From: a virus
DNA: 40,001 bases
Strand: one strand, 5' to 3'
Virus record (IMG/VR): IMGVR_UViG_3300047494_000062
Location: 1 to 40,001 of that record
The notes beneath the pieces were generated by a model. It was not told where the DNA came from. It did no database searches and worked only from the letters and a program-made list of their open reading frames with translations. Below are positions 14,759 through 22,979 of this stretch, in pieces; position 1 is the stretch's first letter; every line of letters begins with the position of its first letter. Both the position numbers and the translations under genes were made by a program.

Positions 14759-15691
14759 ATGCCTTTTCCCAGCATTATAAATTCCGGGCCGGCACCGGCC
14801 GTAGAAGGCGACTTCTGCGACGCGAACCCGCGCTCGTCTGTCAACGCGGGTCCGTTCGGTCTCGTTGCTGGCACCAACTGCATCATCGGCCGTTTTTGCT
14901 GGACGACCGCGCCCACGGATTTTGACGGCTTTCCCGCTATCGTCAACAGTAACGGCGTGGGGCCGGTGACGGGTTTCCTGCATCGCGAAATGCAAGGCAC
15001 GACGACCGCATTCCTTCAGGAATACGGCATGACCGTTGTGCCCGGCATCGCCGTCACACTGTCGAAGTCGGGCGGCTATTGGGTCAAAAATCGGGGCACC
15101 ACGCAGGCGCTGCCTGGTCAGTACGCCTATGCGAATTACGCCGATGGGTCTGCTTATTTCGCAGCGGCTGGCTCTGGTTTGTCGGCATCTGTCACCGGCG
15201 CCATCGCCGCGTCCACGGCGTCTGTCACCGGGTCGATCAGCAACAACGTCCTGACGGTCACGGCAGTTGGTTCGGGCACGCTGGTTCCCGGCGGCACGCT
15301 GTCTGGCACCAACGTTGCGACCGGCACGCAGATCACCTCTCAGATCAGCGGCACCACGGGCGGCATCGGTGTGTATCTCGTCAGCATTCCCGAACAGACC
15401 GTTGCTTCCACCCCGATCTCCGAGACCTACGGCACCTTCACGGTTTCGGCCGTGTTGTCCGGCGTTCTCGGGATCGGCGATGTCTTGTCCGGCACAGGCG
15501 TTACCACGGGCACGGTGATTACCGCGCTCGGCACGGGGACCGGCGGGGCGGGAACCTATATCGTTTCTCCGACCCAAACGGCCAGCAGCACCACCGTGAC
15601 GGCTGGCACCAGCGTTCAGACCAAATGGGTCTGCATGTCGAGCGGCCTTCCCGGCGAACTCGTCAGGATCAGCTCGACGCCGAACGGCTAA
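14759..15691 (+). CDS. Head cement (decoration) protein with two inserted beta modules
   Basis: The 310-residue protein has an N-terminal fold of the DUF2190/Gp24 structural-cement type: an opening [20 protein letters not shown], then [12 protein letters not shown], then [20 protein letters not shown] and GGYWVKNRG. Cement proteins stabilise the mature capsid surface. From about residue 142 to 283 it holds two tandem Gly/Thr/Ser-rich beta modules that also occur in three other virion proteins here. It closes with [25 protein letters not shown] precedes the ATG. A terminator-like hairpin follows at 15719-15741, before the capsid gene. Confidence 0.75.
   Translation: MPFPSIINSGPAPAVEGDFCDANPRSSVNAGPFGLVAGTNCIIGRFCWTTAPTDFDGFPAIVNSNGVGPVTGFLHREMQGTTTAFLQEYGMTVVPGIAVTLSKSGGYWVKNRGTTQALPGQYAYANYADGSAYFAAAGSGLSASVTGAIAASTASVTGSISNNVLTVTAVGSGTLVPGGTLSGTNVATGTQITSQISGTTGGIGVYLVSIPEQTVASTPISETYGTFTVSAVLSGVLGIGDVLSGTGVTTGTVITALGTGTGGAGTYIVSPTQTASSTTVTAGTSVQTKWVCMSSGLPGELVRISSTPNG
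15184..15609 (+). repeat. Beta module pair in the cement gene
   Basis: This stretch encodes two tandem copies of the pattern V-TG-I--N-LTV--V-SGTL--G--LSGT-V--GT-I, then GTGG-GTY-VS--QT--S. Bases 15184-15220 are identical to 20379-20415 in the sheath gene (37 of 37). Related copies lie at 19305-19516 and 29161-29367. Confidence 0.8.
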
Positions 15692-15718
15692 AACTGATCA
15701 TTCCTTAAACCCGAACCG

Positions 15719-15741
15719 GCTCCCTTTTGGGAGCTTTTTTT
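15719..15741 (+). terminator. Rho-independent terminator between cement and capsid genes
   Basis: GCTCCC (15719-15724), a TTTT loop and GGGAGC (15729-15734) form a perfect six-pair stem followed directly by seven T. The capsid frame has an ATG at 15742 whose only ribosome site, GGGAG, is the 3' arm of this stem. It could lower capsid expression or act as a partial terminator. Confidence 0.75.
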
Positions 15742-16944
15742 ATGTCTCCCGGATCATTGCCCGATCCGTCAAAGCTTACTCATTCGGTCCCTTGGGCAAG
15801 GCCGCAGCCAGCGTCGGACGACGTCGGCAACCCTTTGATGGAGCCCTCACAAATGAACCTTCAGGAAGCCCGCAGCAACTGGCTGCAGGACAAGCCTCAG
15901 CTTGAGGCTCTTGGCGTCCACTTCGCGGAAGTGACGACCTACGCAACCCCGGAATCCAAGCGCGACTTCACCCTCGCCTTGGATGCGCAGCCGTCGCTGA
16001 CCACCAGCACCAGCGGTTCGATTCCGTCAATCCTCACCACGTCGATTGACCCGACGGTGTTTGAGGTTCGCTTCGCCCCGACGAAGGCTGTCGAGGCCTT
16101 TGGCGAGATGAAAAAGGGGACTTGGCTCGACGACGTCATCATGTTCCCGACGCTCGAACATGCCGGCGAAGTTTCCAGCTATGGCGATTATGCAAACAAC
16201 GGCACAGCCAACGTCAACATGACGTTCCCGCAGCGCCAGCAGTACCTCTACCAGATCATTGAGGAATACGGCCAGCGCGAGTTGGAGCGTGCCGGGCTCG
16301 CCAAAATCAATCTCGTTGCCGAGAAAGACAAGGCCGCCGCCGATATCATGAATCGGTTTGAGAACTACGCCTACTTCTTCGGAGTGCAGAACCTACAAAA
16401 CTACGGGCTTGTGAACGATCCGGCGCTAGGCGCGTCCTTGACACCCTCCACCAAAGCCGCCGGCGGCACGACCTGGTTCACGGCAGGGGGCGCTCCAAAT
16501 GCGACCTCGATCGAGGTTTACGGCGACGTGCTGGCCACGATCACACAGCTCATCAACCAATCGCAGGGCGTCGTTTCGCCCGACGATCCGATGGTGCTGA
16601 TCCTGTCGCCTGGCTTGGAAATGGCGCTGAAGTTCGTCAACATCTACAATGTGAAGGCCGGCGAAGTCCTTAAGGACAATTTCCCGAACCTCCGCATCGT
16701 GACCGCCATTCAGTACGGCAAGCAGAGCACCCTGAACCCGCAGGGCGTTAACGGCGGCAACTTCATGCAGGTGATCGCCACCCGCGTGCAGGGCCAGGAT
16801 ACGGGCTTCTGCGCCTATTCCGAAAAAATGCGTGCCTTCCCCATTATTCCTGAGATGTCCGCGTTCAAGAAGAAAATCGCTGGCGGCGTCTGGGGTGCCA
16901 TCATCCGTAACCCTTGGGCCATCGCTTCCATGATCGGAATTTAA
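15742..16944 (+). CDS. Major capsid protein, DUF2184 family
   Basis: The protein has 400 residues from the ATG at 15742. The DUF2184 capsid core has QLEALGVHFAEVTTYATPES, then SGSIPSILTTSIDPTVFEVR, then GEVSSYGDYANNGTANVNMT, then YGQRELERAG and NYAYFFGVQNLQNYGL. The C-terminal half ends GGVWGAIIRNPWAI. It forms the capsid shell in an HK97-type fold. The first 35-40 residues (MSPGSLPDPSKL onward) are probably not part of the core, and in-frame ATGs at 15838 and 15853 are alternative starts that would give the usual N-terminus. It lies just after a terminator-like hairpin. Confidence 0.92.
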   Translation: MSPGSLPDPSKLTHSVPWARPQPASDDVGNPLMEPSQMNLQEARSNWLQDKPQLEALGVHFAEVTTYATPESKRDFTLALDAQPSLTTSTSGSIPSILTTSIDPTVFEVRFAPTKAVEAFGEMKKGTWLDDVIMFPTLEHAGEVSSYGDYANNGTANVNMTFPQRQQYLYQIIEEYGQRELERAGLAKINLVAEKDKAAADIMNRFENYAYFFGVQNLQNYGLVNDPALGASLTPSTKAAGGTTWFTAGGAPNATSIEVYGDVLATITQLINQSQGVVSPDDPMVLILSPGLEMALKFVNIYNVKAGEVLKDNFPNLRIVTAIQYGKQSTLNPQGVNGGNFMQVIATRVQGQDTGFCAYSEKMRAFPIIPEMSAFKKKIAGGVWGAIIRNPWAIASMIGI

Positions 16945-16947
16945 CAC

Positions 16948-17445
16948 ATGGGTCAGAACGACATCAGGACAGGCCAGCCGATGCAGAACCGTCAAGAGAC
17001 GCATCGGCATGGCACGCAATCGGGCGACAAGGTTTTCGTCGCGTGCAAGCTTCCCAACGGGATTATCATCCGTGGGATGAAGAAATCCACGGAGCGAGAA
17101 CCTGTCATGGGTGGCGGCACGCGAGAGTTCGAAATCTACCGCCCCGATGGTCGTCAACACACCATCAAGGGACCGGCTGTTCGTTTCGGTGAAGCCCCGC
17201 CTTTTCTTGTCGGCGGCTACGCGTTTACCGACTTTGTCGACAAGGATCTGTATGACAACTGGTTTGAGGCGAACAAAGACCAAGACATCATCACGGATGA
17301 AATCGTCCACGCGGAGAGCACAAAGGAAGGCATCCGTGATTGGGCGGCCAAGCGCGCCACCGTCATGAGCGGCTTCGAGGGGATCGATCCGGCAAATCCC
17401 GGCAAGGTCATTCGCGGGATTTATCAGGGCAGTCGTTCGCTCTAA
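16948..17445 (+). CDS. Hypothetical head protein, first of a paralogous pair
   Basis: The 165-residue protein follows the capsid by three bases. It contains KVFVACKLPNGIIIRG near residue 30 and later FVDKDLYDNWFEANKDQDII. The next gene has the same two blocks in diverged form. The protein is beta-rich with an N-terminal disordered His/Arg/Gln stretch. The position suggests a minor head or head-completion protein, but I cannot name a family. Confidence 0.7.
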   Translation: MGQNDIRTGQPMQNRQETHRHGTQSGDKVFVACKLPNGIIIRGMKKSTEREPVMGGGTREFEIYRPDGRQHTIKGPAVRFGEAPPFLVGGYAFTDFVDKDLYDNWFEANKDQDIITDEIVHAESTKEGIRDWAAKRATVMSGFEGIDPANPGKVIRGIYQGSRSL

Positions 17446-17457
17446 AGGAAAGATAGC

Positions 17458-17838
17458 ATGACGGATCATGAAACTGTCAACGTGGGATGCCGGGTCGGCA
17501 ACGGCGTTCTACTACGCGTTTTCGATTGGATTGACTCAATGGAAGCGCCGGGCCTGAAGGTCGCGCGTGAAATCGGAATCATCCCGCTGTCTGGTCCGGT
17601 TGCGGATCATGGCGAGAAAAGCGGCCCCGCCCCGCTCGAATCCGTCAATGTCGTTGATGCCGATCTGTTCGAAAAATGGTTGGATCAGAATCAGCAAAGC
17701 GACTTGGTGACGGGAGGCTTGGTCTATCAGATCAAGAGCGAGCCGGTTCAGCAAGAGCCGGTTGCCGAAGAGCATCACCCGGAAGAACCGGAGCATGAGG
17801 AAGAAGAACCCGAGCCCCACGAAAAGTCCGAGGACTAA
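17458..17838 (+). CDS. Hypothetical head protein, second of a paralogous pair
   Basis: The 126-residue protein repeats the pattern of the gene before it: VNVGCRVGNGVLLRVFD near the start, then VVDADLFEKWLDQNQQSDLV. The last 35 residues are an acidic Glu/Pro/His-rich tail, probably disordered. GGAAAG before the ATG is the ribosome site. Both genes probably arose by duplication. The role is unknown. Confidence 0.68.
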   Translation: MTDHETVNVGCRVGNGVLLRVFDWIDSMEAPGLKVAREIGIIPLSGPVADHGEKSGPAPLESVNVVDADLFEKWLDQNQQSDLVTGGLVYQIKSEPVQQEPVAEEHHPEEPEHEEEEPEPHEKSED

Positions 17839-17843
17839 TCGCC

Positions 17844-18290
17844 ATGGGAGCAGTGGCTTCGTTCAATTACGCAGCGTGGATCGCCAGATATCCGGAGTTT
17901 GCTTCGGTGTCATCCGGCCAAGCCACGATGCTGTTCAGCGAAGCAACGCTCTACCTCGCCAACGATGGGTCCGGGCCGGTCGCGGACGCAGGGCAGCAGC
18001 TTACCTTGCTGAACATGCTGACGGCTCATATTGCCGCCCTGTACGTTGGCGTAAGCGGCCAACCGCCATCTGGTTTGGTCGGCCGGATTAATAGCGCCAC
18101 GGAAGGCAGCGTCAGCGCAAGCGCGGAAATGCCAGCGCTTCCAGGTTCAGCCGCATGGTTTGCTCAGACGCCATATGGCATGTCGTTCTACGCCGCTACG
18201 GCACCTTATCGCTCCATGAGATACATTCCAAGCGTTCGTCGGGGCCACTACCCAAGCGCGGGCTATGGCGGCTATTTGAGAGGCTGGTAA
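17844..18290 (+). CDS. DUF4054 head-tail connector protein
   Basis: The 148-residue protein has the DUF4054 pattern: FNYAAWIARYPEFASVSSGQ at the start, then a helical middle (LLNMLTAHIAALYVG), and later ASAEMPALPGSAAWFAQTPY followed by YGMSFYAATAPYRSMRYIPS. DUF4054 proteins serve as the first ring under the portal (gp6-like adaptor). The stop shares its last base with the next start (TAATG). Confidence 0.85.
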   Translation: MGAVASFNYAAWIARYPEFASVSSGQATMLFSEATLYLANDGSGPVADAGQQLTLLNMLTAHIAALYVGVSGQPPSGLVGRINSATEGSVSASAEMPALPGSAAWFAQTPYGMSFYAATAPYRSMRYIPSVRRGHYPSAGYGGYLRGW

Positions 18291-18733
18291 TGGTTACGCT
18301 GACGGGTGGCGACAAGTTGCAAGCCCGGCTACGCGAGATAGCCGAAGGGCTGTCTAAATCCTCCACGCTTTCGGTCGGTTTTATGTCCGACGCAACTTAC
18401 CCCGATGGCACGTCTGTTGCCTTGGTGGCTACCGTCAATGAGTTTGGCGCACCTTCGCGAGGACAGCCCCCGCGCCCATTCTTTCGAAACATGATCGCGG
18501 CTAAAAGCGAAGAATGGCCGGATGCGATCGCGGATCTGCTCGTCAAGAATGATTATGACGCGGATCGTACGCTAGGGCAGACGGGCGAGGGCATCAAAGG
18601 GCAGCTTCAGCAATCGATCGCTGACTTCAGTGAGGTTCCTCTGAAGCCCGAAACCGTGGCGCGCAAGGGCTCGGATAAGCAGCTTGTCGAGACGGGAACG
18701 ATGCTAAACTCAGTCACCTACAGTGTTGAGTAG
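18290..18733 (+). CDS. HK97 gp10-like tail completion / neck protein
   Basis: The 147-residue protein starts MVTLTGGDKLQARLREIAEG. It then has a beta strand with STLSVGFMSDATYPDGTSVA, then VATVNEFGAPSRGQPPRPFF. The second half is helical and ends ETGTMLNSVTYSVE. This is the gp10-like or virion-morphogenesis pattern, acting at the head-tail joint. The ATG at 18290 overlaps the preceding stop. Confidence 0.8.
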   Translation: MVTLTGGDKLQARLREIAEGLSKSSTLSVGFMSDATYPDGTSVALVATVNEFGAPSRGQPPRPFFRNMIAAKSEEWPDAIADLLVKNDYDADRTLGQTGEGIKGQLQQSIADFSEVPLKPETVARKGSDKQLVETGTMLNSVTYSVE

Positions 18734-18735
18734 GC

Positions 18736-19110
18736 ATGAACCTACACTCGATCGCATCACGCTCTATCAGTGCCATCAACCCGATGGTCCCGATCACGAT
18801 CCAGACGAGCAATGGCTACACCACAAACCCAGATGGATCGCGCGTTCCTGCCTATAACGCGTACGTCAGCGTTTTGGCGCAATTGCAGCCTTTGGCTTAT
18901 GGCGACTTGGTCAAGATCGAAGGCCTGAACATCACCGCGGAACGGCAGAAGGTCTACGTCTCGGGGGACTATCACGCTATTGTCCGCGTCACCCAGAAGG
19001 GTGGTGACCTCGTGACGCTGCAAGACGGCTCGATCTGGCTTGTCGTCCAGGTTCTGGAAGACTGGCCAAACTGGTGTTCCTTCGCCATTGTCAGGCAGAA
19101 TGGATCGTGA
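18736..19110 (+). CDS. Hypothetical neck protein (stopper position)
   Basis: The 124-residue beta-rich protein has [20 protein letters not shown] in the first half and [20 protein letters not shown], then [17 protein letters not shown]. It lies between the gp10-like gene and the neck terminator, where a head-tail stopper is expected. A stopper role is inferred from position only. The stop overlaps the next gene's GTG start. Confidence 0.72.
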   Translation: MNLHSIASRSISAINPMVPITIQTSNGYTTNPDGSRVPAYNAYVSVLAQLQPLAYGDLVKIEGLNITAERQKVYVSGDYHAIVRVTQKGGDLVTLQDGSIWLVVQVLEDWPNWCSFAIVRQNGS

Positions 19111-19835
19111 CGCCCACCCCGACGCAATCCGATGTGCAAACGGCGCTTCGGGCTTTTCTGATGTCCGTTCTACCTTCTGGCGTGGATGTGGTCGAGGGGC
19201 AGGACAACAGAGTTTCGGAGCCTTCGGATACCGACTTCGTCGTCATGACCACGATCTTGCGCGAAAGGCTCAGCACCAACTTTGACCAATTTCAGGATTG
19301 TTCATTCATTGGGTCGGTCTCTGGCGCGACGCTGACGGTAACGAGCGTCAATTTCGGCACAATCCAAGTCGGCAATACACTGTTTGGTGCTGGCGTGTCC
19401 GCAGGGACGACAATCGCGTCTCTCGGAACCGGTACCGGGGGCACGGGCACCTACACGCTCAGCGCCGCCCAAACCGTCACGTCTTCCAAGATGGCGGCCG
19501 GCACGATCAAATACACGCAATCGTCAAAGTTCACGGTGCAGCTCGATTTTCATAGCGCTAACGTCGGGGATTCGTCCGACATGGCCGAGACGGTTTCCAC
19601 TCTGTTTCGAGACGGCTACGCCACGGATTATTTCGCGAGCGTGAACGCCAACGTCATCCCGCTGCATGCCGACGAGCCGCGTCAGGTCCCGTTTCAGAAT
19701 GCGGAAAGCCAGTGGGAAACGCGCTGGATCGTCGATGCTAAATTGCAGGTCAACCGATCCGTAACGGCGCCTCAGCAATTCGCGGACCAGCTGCAAACAG
19801 GCTTGGTCGCCGTCAACAACGAATACCCGGCTTAG
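19107..19835 (+). CDS. Phage neck/tail terminator protein (LIC_12616-like) with one inserted beta module
   Basis: The 242-residue protein starts with a GTG overlapping the previous stop (GTGA). Its N-terminal half has [20 protein letters not shown] and [17 protein letters not shown]. Its C-terminal half has [20 protein letters not shown], then [16 protein letters not shown] and [15 protein letters not shown]. In this family the two halves are normally joined by a short loop. Here residues 67-136 hold the beta module shared with the cement, sheath and baseplate J proteins. The role is to cap the tail or join it to the head. Confidence 0.75.
   Translation: MTPTPTQSDVQTALRAFLMSVLPSGVDVVEGQDNRVSEPSDTDFVVMTTILRERLSTNFDQFQDCSFIGSVSGATLTVTSVNFGTIQVGNTLFGAGVSAGTTIASLGTGTGGTGTYTLSAAQTVTSSKMAAGTIKYTQSSKFTVQLDFHSANVGDSSDMAETVSTLFRDGYATDYFASVNANVIPLHADEPRQVPFQNAESQWETRWIVDAKLQVNRSVTAPQQFADQLQTGLVAVNNEYPA
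19305..19516 (+). repeat. Beta module, single copy, in the neck terminator gene
   Basis: The encoded segment runs from [15 protein letters not shown] to [14 protein letters not shown]. It interrupts the family core between the LSTN segment and the VQLD strand. It matches the module in the cement, sheath and baseplate J genes. Confidence 0.75.
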
Positions 19836-19908
19836 CGGCCAGTTCTTTCAAGAAGTTCAGAAAATACGCGCGGAATGGCCTTGGCCGTCCGAATGAGGAG
19901 TCTCGGCC

Positions 19909-21885
19909 TTGAGCACGATACCGGCAAGCAATATCGTCCAGATTATCCCCGGCGTCCTTTCGGCCGGCGGCAGCGGCCTCATCTTGGACGGAATCGTGCT
20001 GACAAACAGCACCCGCATTCCGATCGGCGCGGTTCAGGCTTATCCGAACACCTCGACGTCGGTTTCCGCCGTCTTCGGATCGGGGGCCAAGGAAACCAGC
20101 ATTGCAAGCGTCTATTTCTCGGGTTATCTGAATTGCACGCAGCTGCCGCAATCAATTCTTTTCGCGCAATACAATCAGACGGCGGTTCCCGCCTATCTAC
20201 GCGGCGGCCCGATCAACACGCTGACCATCGCTCAGCTTCAAGCCATCTCCGGCACCCTGTCGATCATCATTGATGGTTATACGTATTCCGCAGGTTCCTT
20301 GAGCCTTTCAGGCGCTACGAGCTATTCGTCGGCCGCCGCGCTTATTCAAACCGCCCTGAACAACACGCTTCCGTCCGGGGCATCTGTCACCGGCGCCATC
20401 GCCGCGTCCACGGCGAGCGTTACCGGCACGATCGCCGGCAACGTCATGTACGTGACCGGCGTGACGTCGGGCACGTTGCAGCCTGGCGCGATCATTTCAG
20501 GCACGGGCGTCACGGCCGGCACACAGATCCAATCGCAATTGACCGGCACGACGGGAGGGGTTGGAACCTACGCGGTTTCTATCTCACAAGTCGTGTCCAA
20601 TGCGGTCACGATTTCGGCGACCTATGGAACCCTGACGGTTTCGGCCGTCAGTTCCGGGACGCTTTCGATCGGGCAAACCCTTTCCGGCACAAACGTGACC
20701 GCTGGCACACAGATTTGGGCGCTCGGCACCGGGACGGGACTTGCCGGTACTTACATCGTTTCACCAAGCCAGACAGCTACCAGCACCGCCATCACGGCGA
20801 CCGGCAGTGCTCTTGTGGTGAGCTACGACTCGGTCTCTGGCGGCCTTCTCATCACGTCCGGCAGCATCGGCACTTCTTCCACGGCCGCCTATGCCACGGG
20901 CTCAACGGCGGCTGTGCTGTGCCTGACGCAACAGACGGGCGCGGTCCTTTCTCAAGGCGCCTATGCGCAGACGCCATCATCCTTCATGAACGGCCTGACG
21001 GCCATCACCCAGAATTGGGCAACGTTCATGACGGTCGTCGATCCTGACGGCGGATCGGGGAATGCTCAAAAGCAGCTTTTCGCGGCGTGGACAAATTCTC
21101 AGAACAACCGTTATTGCTATGTGTGCTGGGATGGCGACGTCACGCCGACACTGACGGTCCCGGCCACGACGTCTCTCGGGTATATCCTTCAGCAGGGCAA
21201 TTCTTCGGGAACCTGCCTGATCTACGATCCCGCGAACGCCAACAATATCGCGGCCTTTGTCTGCGGAACGGTCGCCTCGATTAATTTCAATATCGCGAAT
21301 GGGCGCATCACGACGGCGTTCAAATCGCAGACCGGCCTTATCGCCACGGTGACGAACGCGACGGCCGCCGCGAACCTGGCTGGCAATCCGCTCGTGGCTG
21401 GCAGCTACGGCAACGGGTACAACTTCTACGGCGCCTATGCCACGGCCGCTCAGAACTTCGTGTTCTTCAATCGGGGCACGGTCAGCGGTCCATTCCTATG
21501 GCTCGACTCCTACGTCGATCAGATCTGGCTCAACAACGCGTTGCAGCTCGCTCTCATGAACCTGCTCGTGAGTTCAAACTCGATCCCCTACAATCAGGCA
21601 GGCTACGCGATGATCGCCACGGCGGTGCTGGACCCCGTCAACGCAGCGCTCAATTGCGGCGTCATTCGCGCTGGCGTGACGTTGTCCGCCAACCAGATTC
21701 AGCAGGTCAACCTGACCACCAACGTCAACGCGGCGCCGATCCTTCAGCAGCAAGGATGGTACCTGTCGATCCAAGACGCGACACCCCAAGTGCGCCAAGG
21801 TCGAGCTTCGCCCCCCATGGTCTTTTATTACTGTGACGGTGGATCGATCCAAGCAATCAACTTGCCGTCTATTGAGGTCCAGTAA
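19909..21885 (+). CDS. Tail sheath protein, DUF3383 family, with two inserted beta modules
   Basis: The 658-residue protein has a DUF3383 start ([20 protein letters not shown], then [20 protein letters not shown]) and the usual C-terminal half. The latter includes [29 protein letters not shown]-type segments near 505-520 and [20 protein letters not shown]. It forms the contractile sheath. Two tandem beta modules sit at about residues 157-303, after the ALIQTALN helix, which makes the protein longer than usual. The start is a TTG with GAGGAG about eight bases upstream. Confidence 0.88.
   Translation: MSTIPASNIVQIIPGVLSAGGSGLILDGIVLTNSTRIPIGAVQAYPNTSTSVSAVFGSGAKETSIASVYFSGYLNCTQLPQSILFAQYNQTAVPAYLRGGPINTLTIAQLQAISGTLSIIIDGYTYSAGSLSLSGATSYSSAAALIQTALNNTLPSGASVTGAIAASTASVTGTIAGNVMYVTGVTSGTLQPGAIISGTGVTAGTQIQSQLTGTTGGVGTYAVSISQVVSNAVTISATYGTLTVSAVSSGTLSIGQTLSGTNVTAGTQIWALGTGTGLAGTYIVSPSQTATSTAITATGSALVVSYDSVSGGLLITSGSIGTSSTAAYATGSTAAVLCLTQQTGAVLSQGAYAQTPSSFMNGLTAITQNWATFMTVVDPDGGSGNAQKQLFAAWTNSQNNRYCYVCWDGDVTPTLTVPATTSLGYILQQGNSSGTCLIYDPANANNIAAFVCGTVASINFNIANGRITTAFKSQTGLIATVTNATAAANLAGNPLVAGSYGNGYNFYGAYATAAQNFVFFNRGTVSGPFLWLDSYVDQIWLNNALQLALMNLLVSSNSIPYNQAGYAMIATAVLDPVNAALNCGVIRAGVTLSANQIQQVNLTTNVNAAPILQQQGWYLSIQDATPQVRQGRASPPMVFYYCDGGSIQAINLPSIEVQ
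20379..20818 (+). repeat. Beta module pair in the sheath gene
   Basis: Two tandem copies of the shared module are encoded here. The first 37 bases (20379-20415) are identical to 15184-15220 in the cement gene, and the rest is diverged but clearly related. The pair is in the same order as in the cement gene. Confidence 0.8.
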
Positions 21886-21919
21886 TCGGGTCCATCGAAC
21901 GAATTAGGAGTTTTCAGAA

Positions 21920-22351
21920 ATGGCCTCGGTCACTTCCGCCAACGCAATTCTAACATTGAGCATAGCGGGCTTGTTCAATGCTCCCGTTCAGATCCAAGGC
22001 TTTCAGACCGACGACGTCTATAGCGTCGAGCCTTTGGACGCCGCCGAAGTGATGATGGGCGTCGACGGCGTGCTCACGGGCGGCTTTATCCATGTCCCCG
22101 TGACGGTGGGCTACGCTTTGATGGCCGATTCATCGTCAATTTCTTTCTTCGACACGTGGTGGCTGGCTCAACAGCAGATCAACGATCTGTATTTTGCCAA
22201 CGGTGTAATCCGGCTCAAAAGCATCGGCAGGCTTTACACCCTCACCAAGGGAATTCTCAAGACGTACCCGCCGATCGCCGACGGCGGCAAGACCCTCAAG
22301 GGGCGAAAGTTCACTGTCACATGGCAGTCGATCTCCCCTGCGCCAATTTAA
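21920..22351 (+). CDS. Tail tube protein (DUF3277-like)
   Basis: The 143-residue beta-rich protein begins MASVTSANAILTLSIAGLFN, then QIQGFQTDDVYSVEPLDAAE, then VLTGGFIHVPVTVGYALMAD, and ends ADGGKTLKGRKFTVTWQSIS. It directly follows the sheath gene, as the tube gene does in small myophages. The tube is the inner channel for DNA. TTAGGAG precedes the ATG. Confidence 0.82.
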   Translation: MASVTSANAILTLSIAGLFNAPVQIQGFQTDDVYSVEPLDAAEVMMGVDGVLTGGFIHVPVTVGYALMADSSSISFFDTWWLAQQQINDLYFANGVIRLKSIGRLYTLTKGILKTYPPIADGGKTLKGRKFTVTWQSISPAPI

Positions 22352-22368
22352 GTTAATAGGAGACCCGG

Positions 22369-22845
22369 TTGAGGAAAAGCGCGACTGTCACGATCCGGGA
22401 CGAGGGACGGGACAAGGGTAAGGTTTTCGTCTTGACGGAAATGCCCGCTGGTCAAGTGGAAAGATGGGCATTTCGTGTTTTTTTGGCTTTGAACAAGTCG
22501 GGCGTGGATATTCCAGAAGAGATCGTCGAGTCGGGCCTGGCAGGCCTAGCTTCTTATGGACTTAAAGCCATTTCGGGGCTTCGCTTTGAGGACGCGGAAC
22601 CGCTCCTTGAGGAAATGATGACCTGCATTCAAATCAGGCCAGATCCTAAGCAGCCTGACGTTCTCCGATCTCTTTGGGAAGAAGACATCGAGGAAGTCGC
22701 GACGCGGTTGCGTTTGCGCTCGGAGGTCTTCAAGCTGCACGTGTCTTTTTCCGAACCCGGCGGCGGTTTGACGACTCCCGGATCGACGTCGACGGGGACT
22801 CATTCGAAAAATACCGGAACGTCCCATATTCCATCGGCGCCGTGA
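22369..22845 (+). CDS. Tail assembly chaperone (G-type)
   Basis: The 158-residue protein starts with a TTG (TAGGAG upstream) and reads RKSATVTIRDEGRDKGKVFV, then TEMPAGQVERWAFRVFLALN, then a helical body. The last 30 residues are low-complexity Gly/Ser/Thr. It lies between the tube and tape measure genes, where the G chaperone is found. A second frame, shifted by -1, is open across its 3' end and encodes a T-like product. A T run at 22746-22750 (TTTTTCC) is the best slip site visible. Confidence 0.75.
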   Translation: MRKSATVTIRDEGRDKGKVFVLTEMPAGQVERWAFRVFLALNKSGVDIPEEIVESGLAGLASYGLKAISGLRFEDAEPLLEEMMTCIQIRPDPKQPDVLRSLWEEDIEEVATRLRLRSEVFKLHVSFSEPGGGLTTPGSTSTGTHSKNTGTSHIPSAP

Positions 22846-22979
22846 TTTCATCGGGCAAAGCAAGTCTAGCTGAGATGAACACGGTTTTGTCGATCGAGGA
22901 CGTGTACGATATCCTAGAGGTCATCTCAGTGGACGCCCGCAATCGCGAAACGATGATGAAGAGATCGCCAAGTGGCTAA
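22746..22979 (+). CDS. Tail assembly chaperone T-type region (-1 frame)
   Basis: The -1 frame relative to the G gene continues to a TAA at 22977-22979 and encodes GAVISSGKASLAEMNTVLSI, then EDVYDILEVISVDARN. This is the typical T-type chaperone pattern. It could be made as a G-T fusion by slipping near 22746-22750, although the site is not a canonical X XXY YYZ heptamer. Alternatively it could be a 45-residue protein from the GTG at 22842, which overlaps the G stop in a GTGA. The start given here is the slip position. The end overlaps the tape measure start. Confidence 0.55.
   Translation, partial: FFRTRRRFDDSRIDVDGDSFEKYRNVPYSIGAVISSGKASLAEMNTVLSIEDVYDILEVISVDARNRETMMKRSPSG

Noticed and set aside
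13880-15577. A 565-codon open frame on the minus strand
   Set aside because: It lies fully opposite the DUF2213 and cement genes, which have clear families, and its translation is Arg/Gly/Asp-rich and domainless. It results from high GC.
16426-17469. A 347-codon minus-strand frame
   Set aside because: It is antisense to the end of the capsid gene and the following head gene, with no family pattern.
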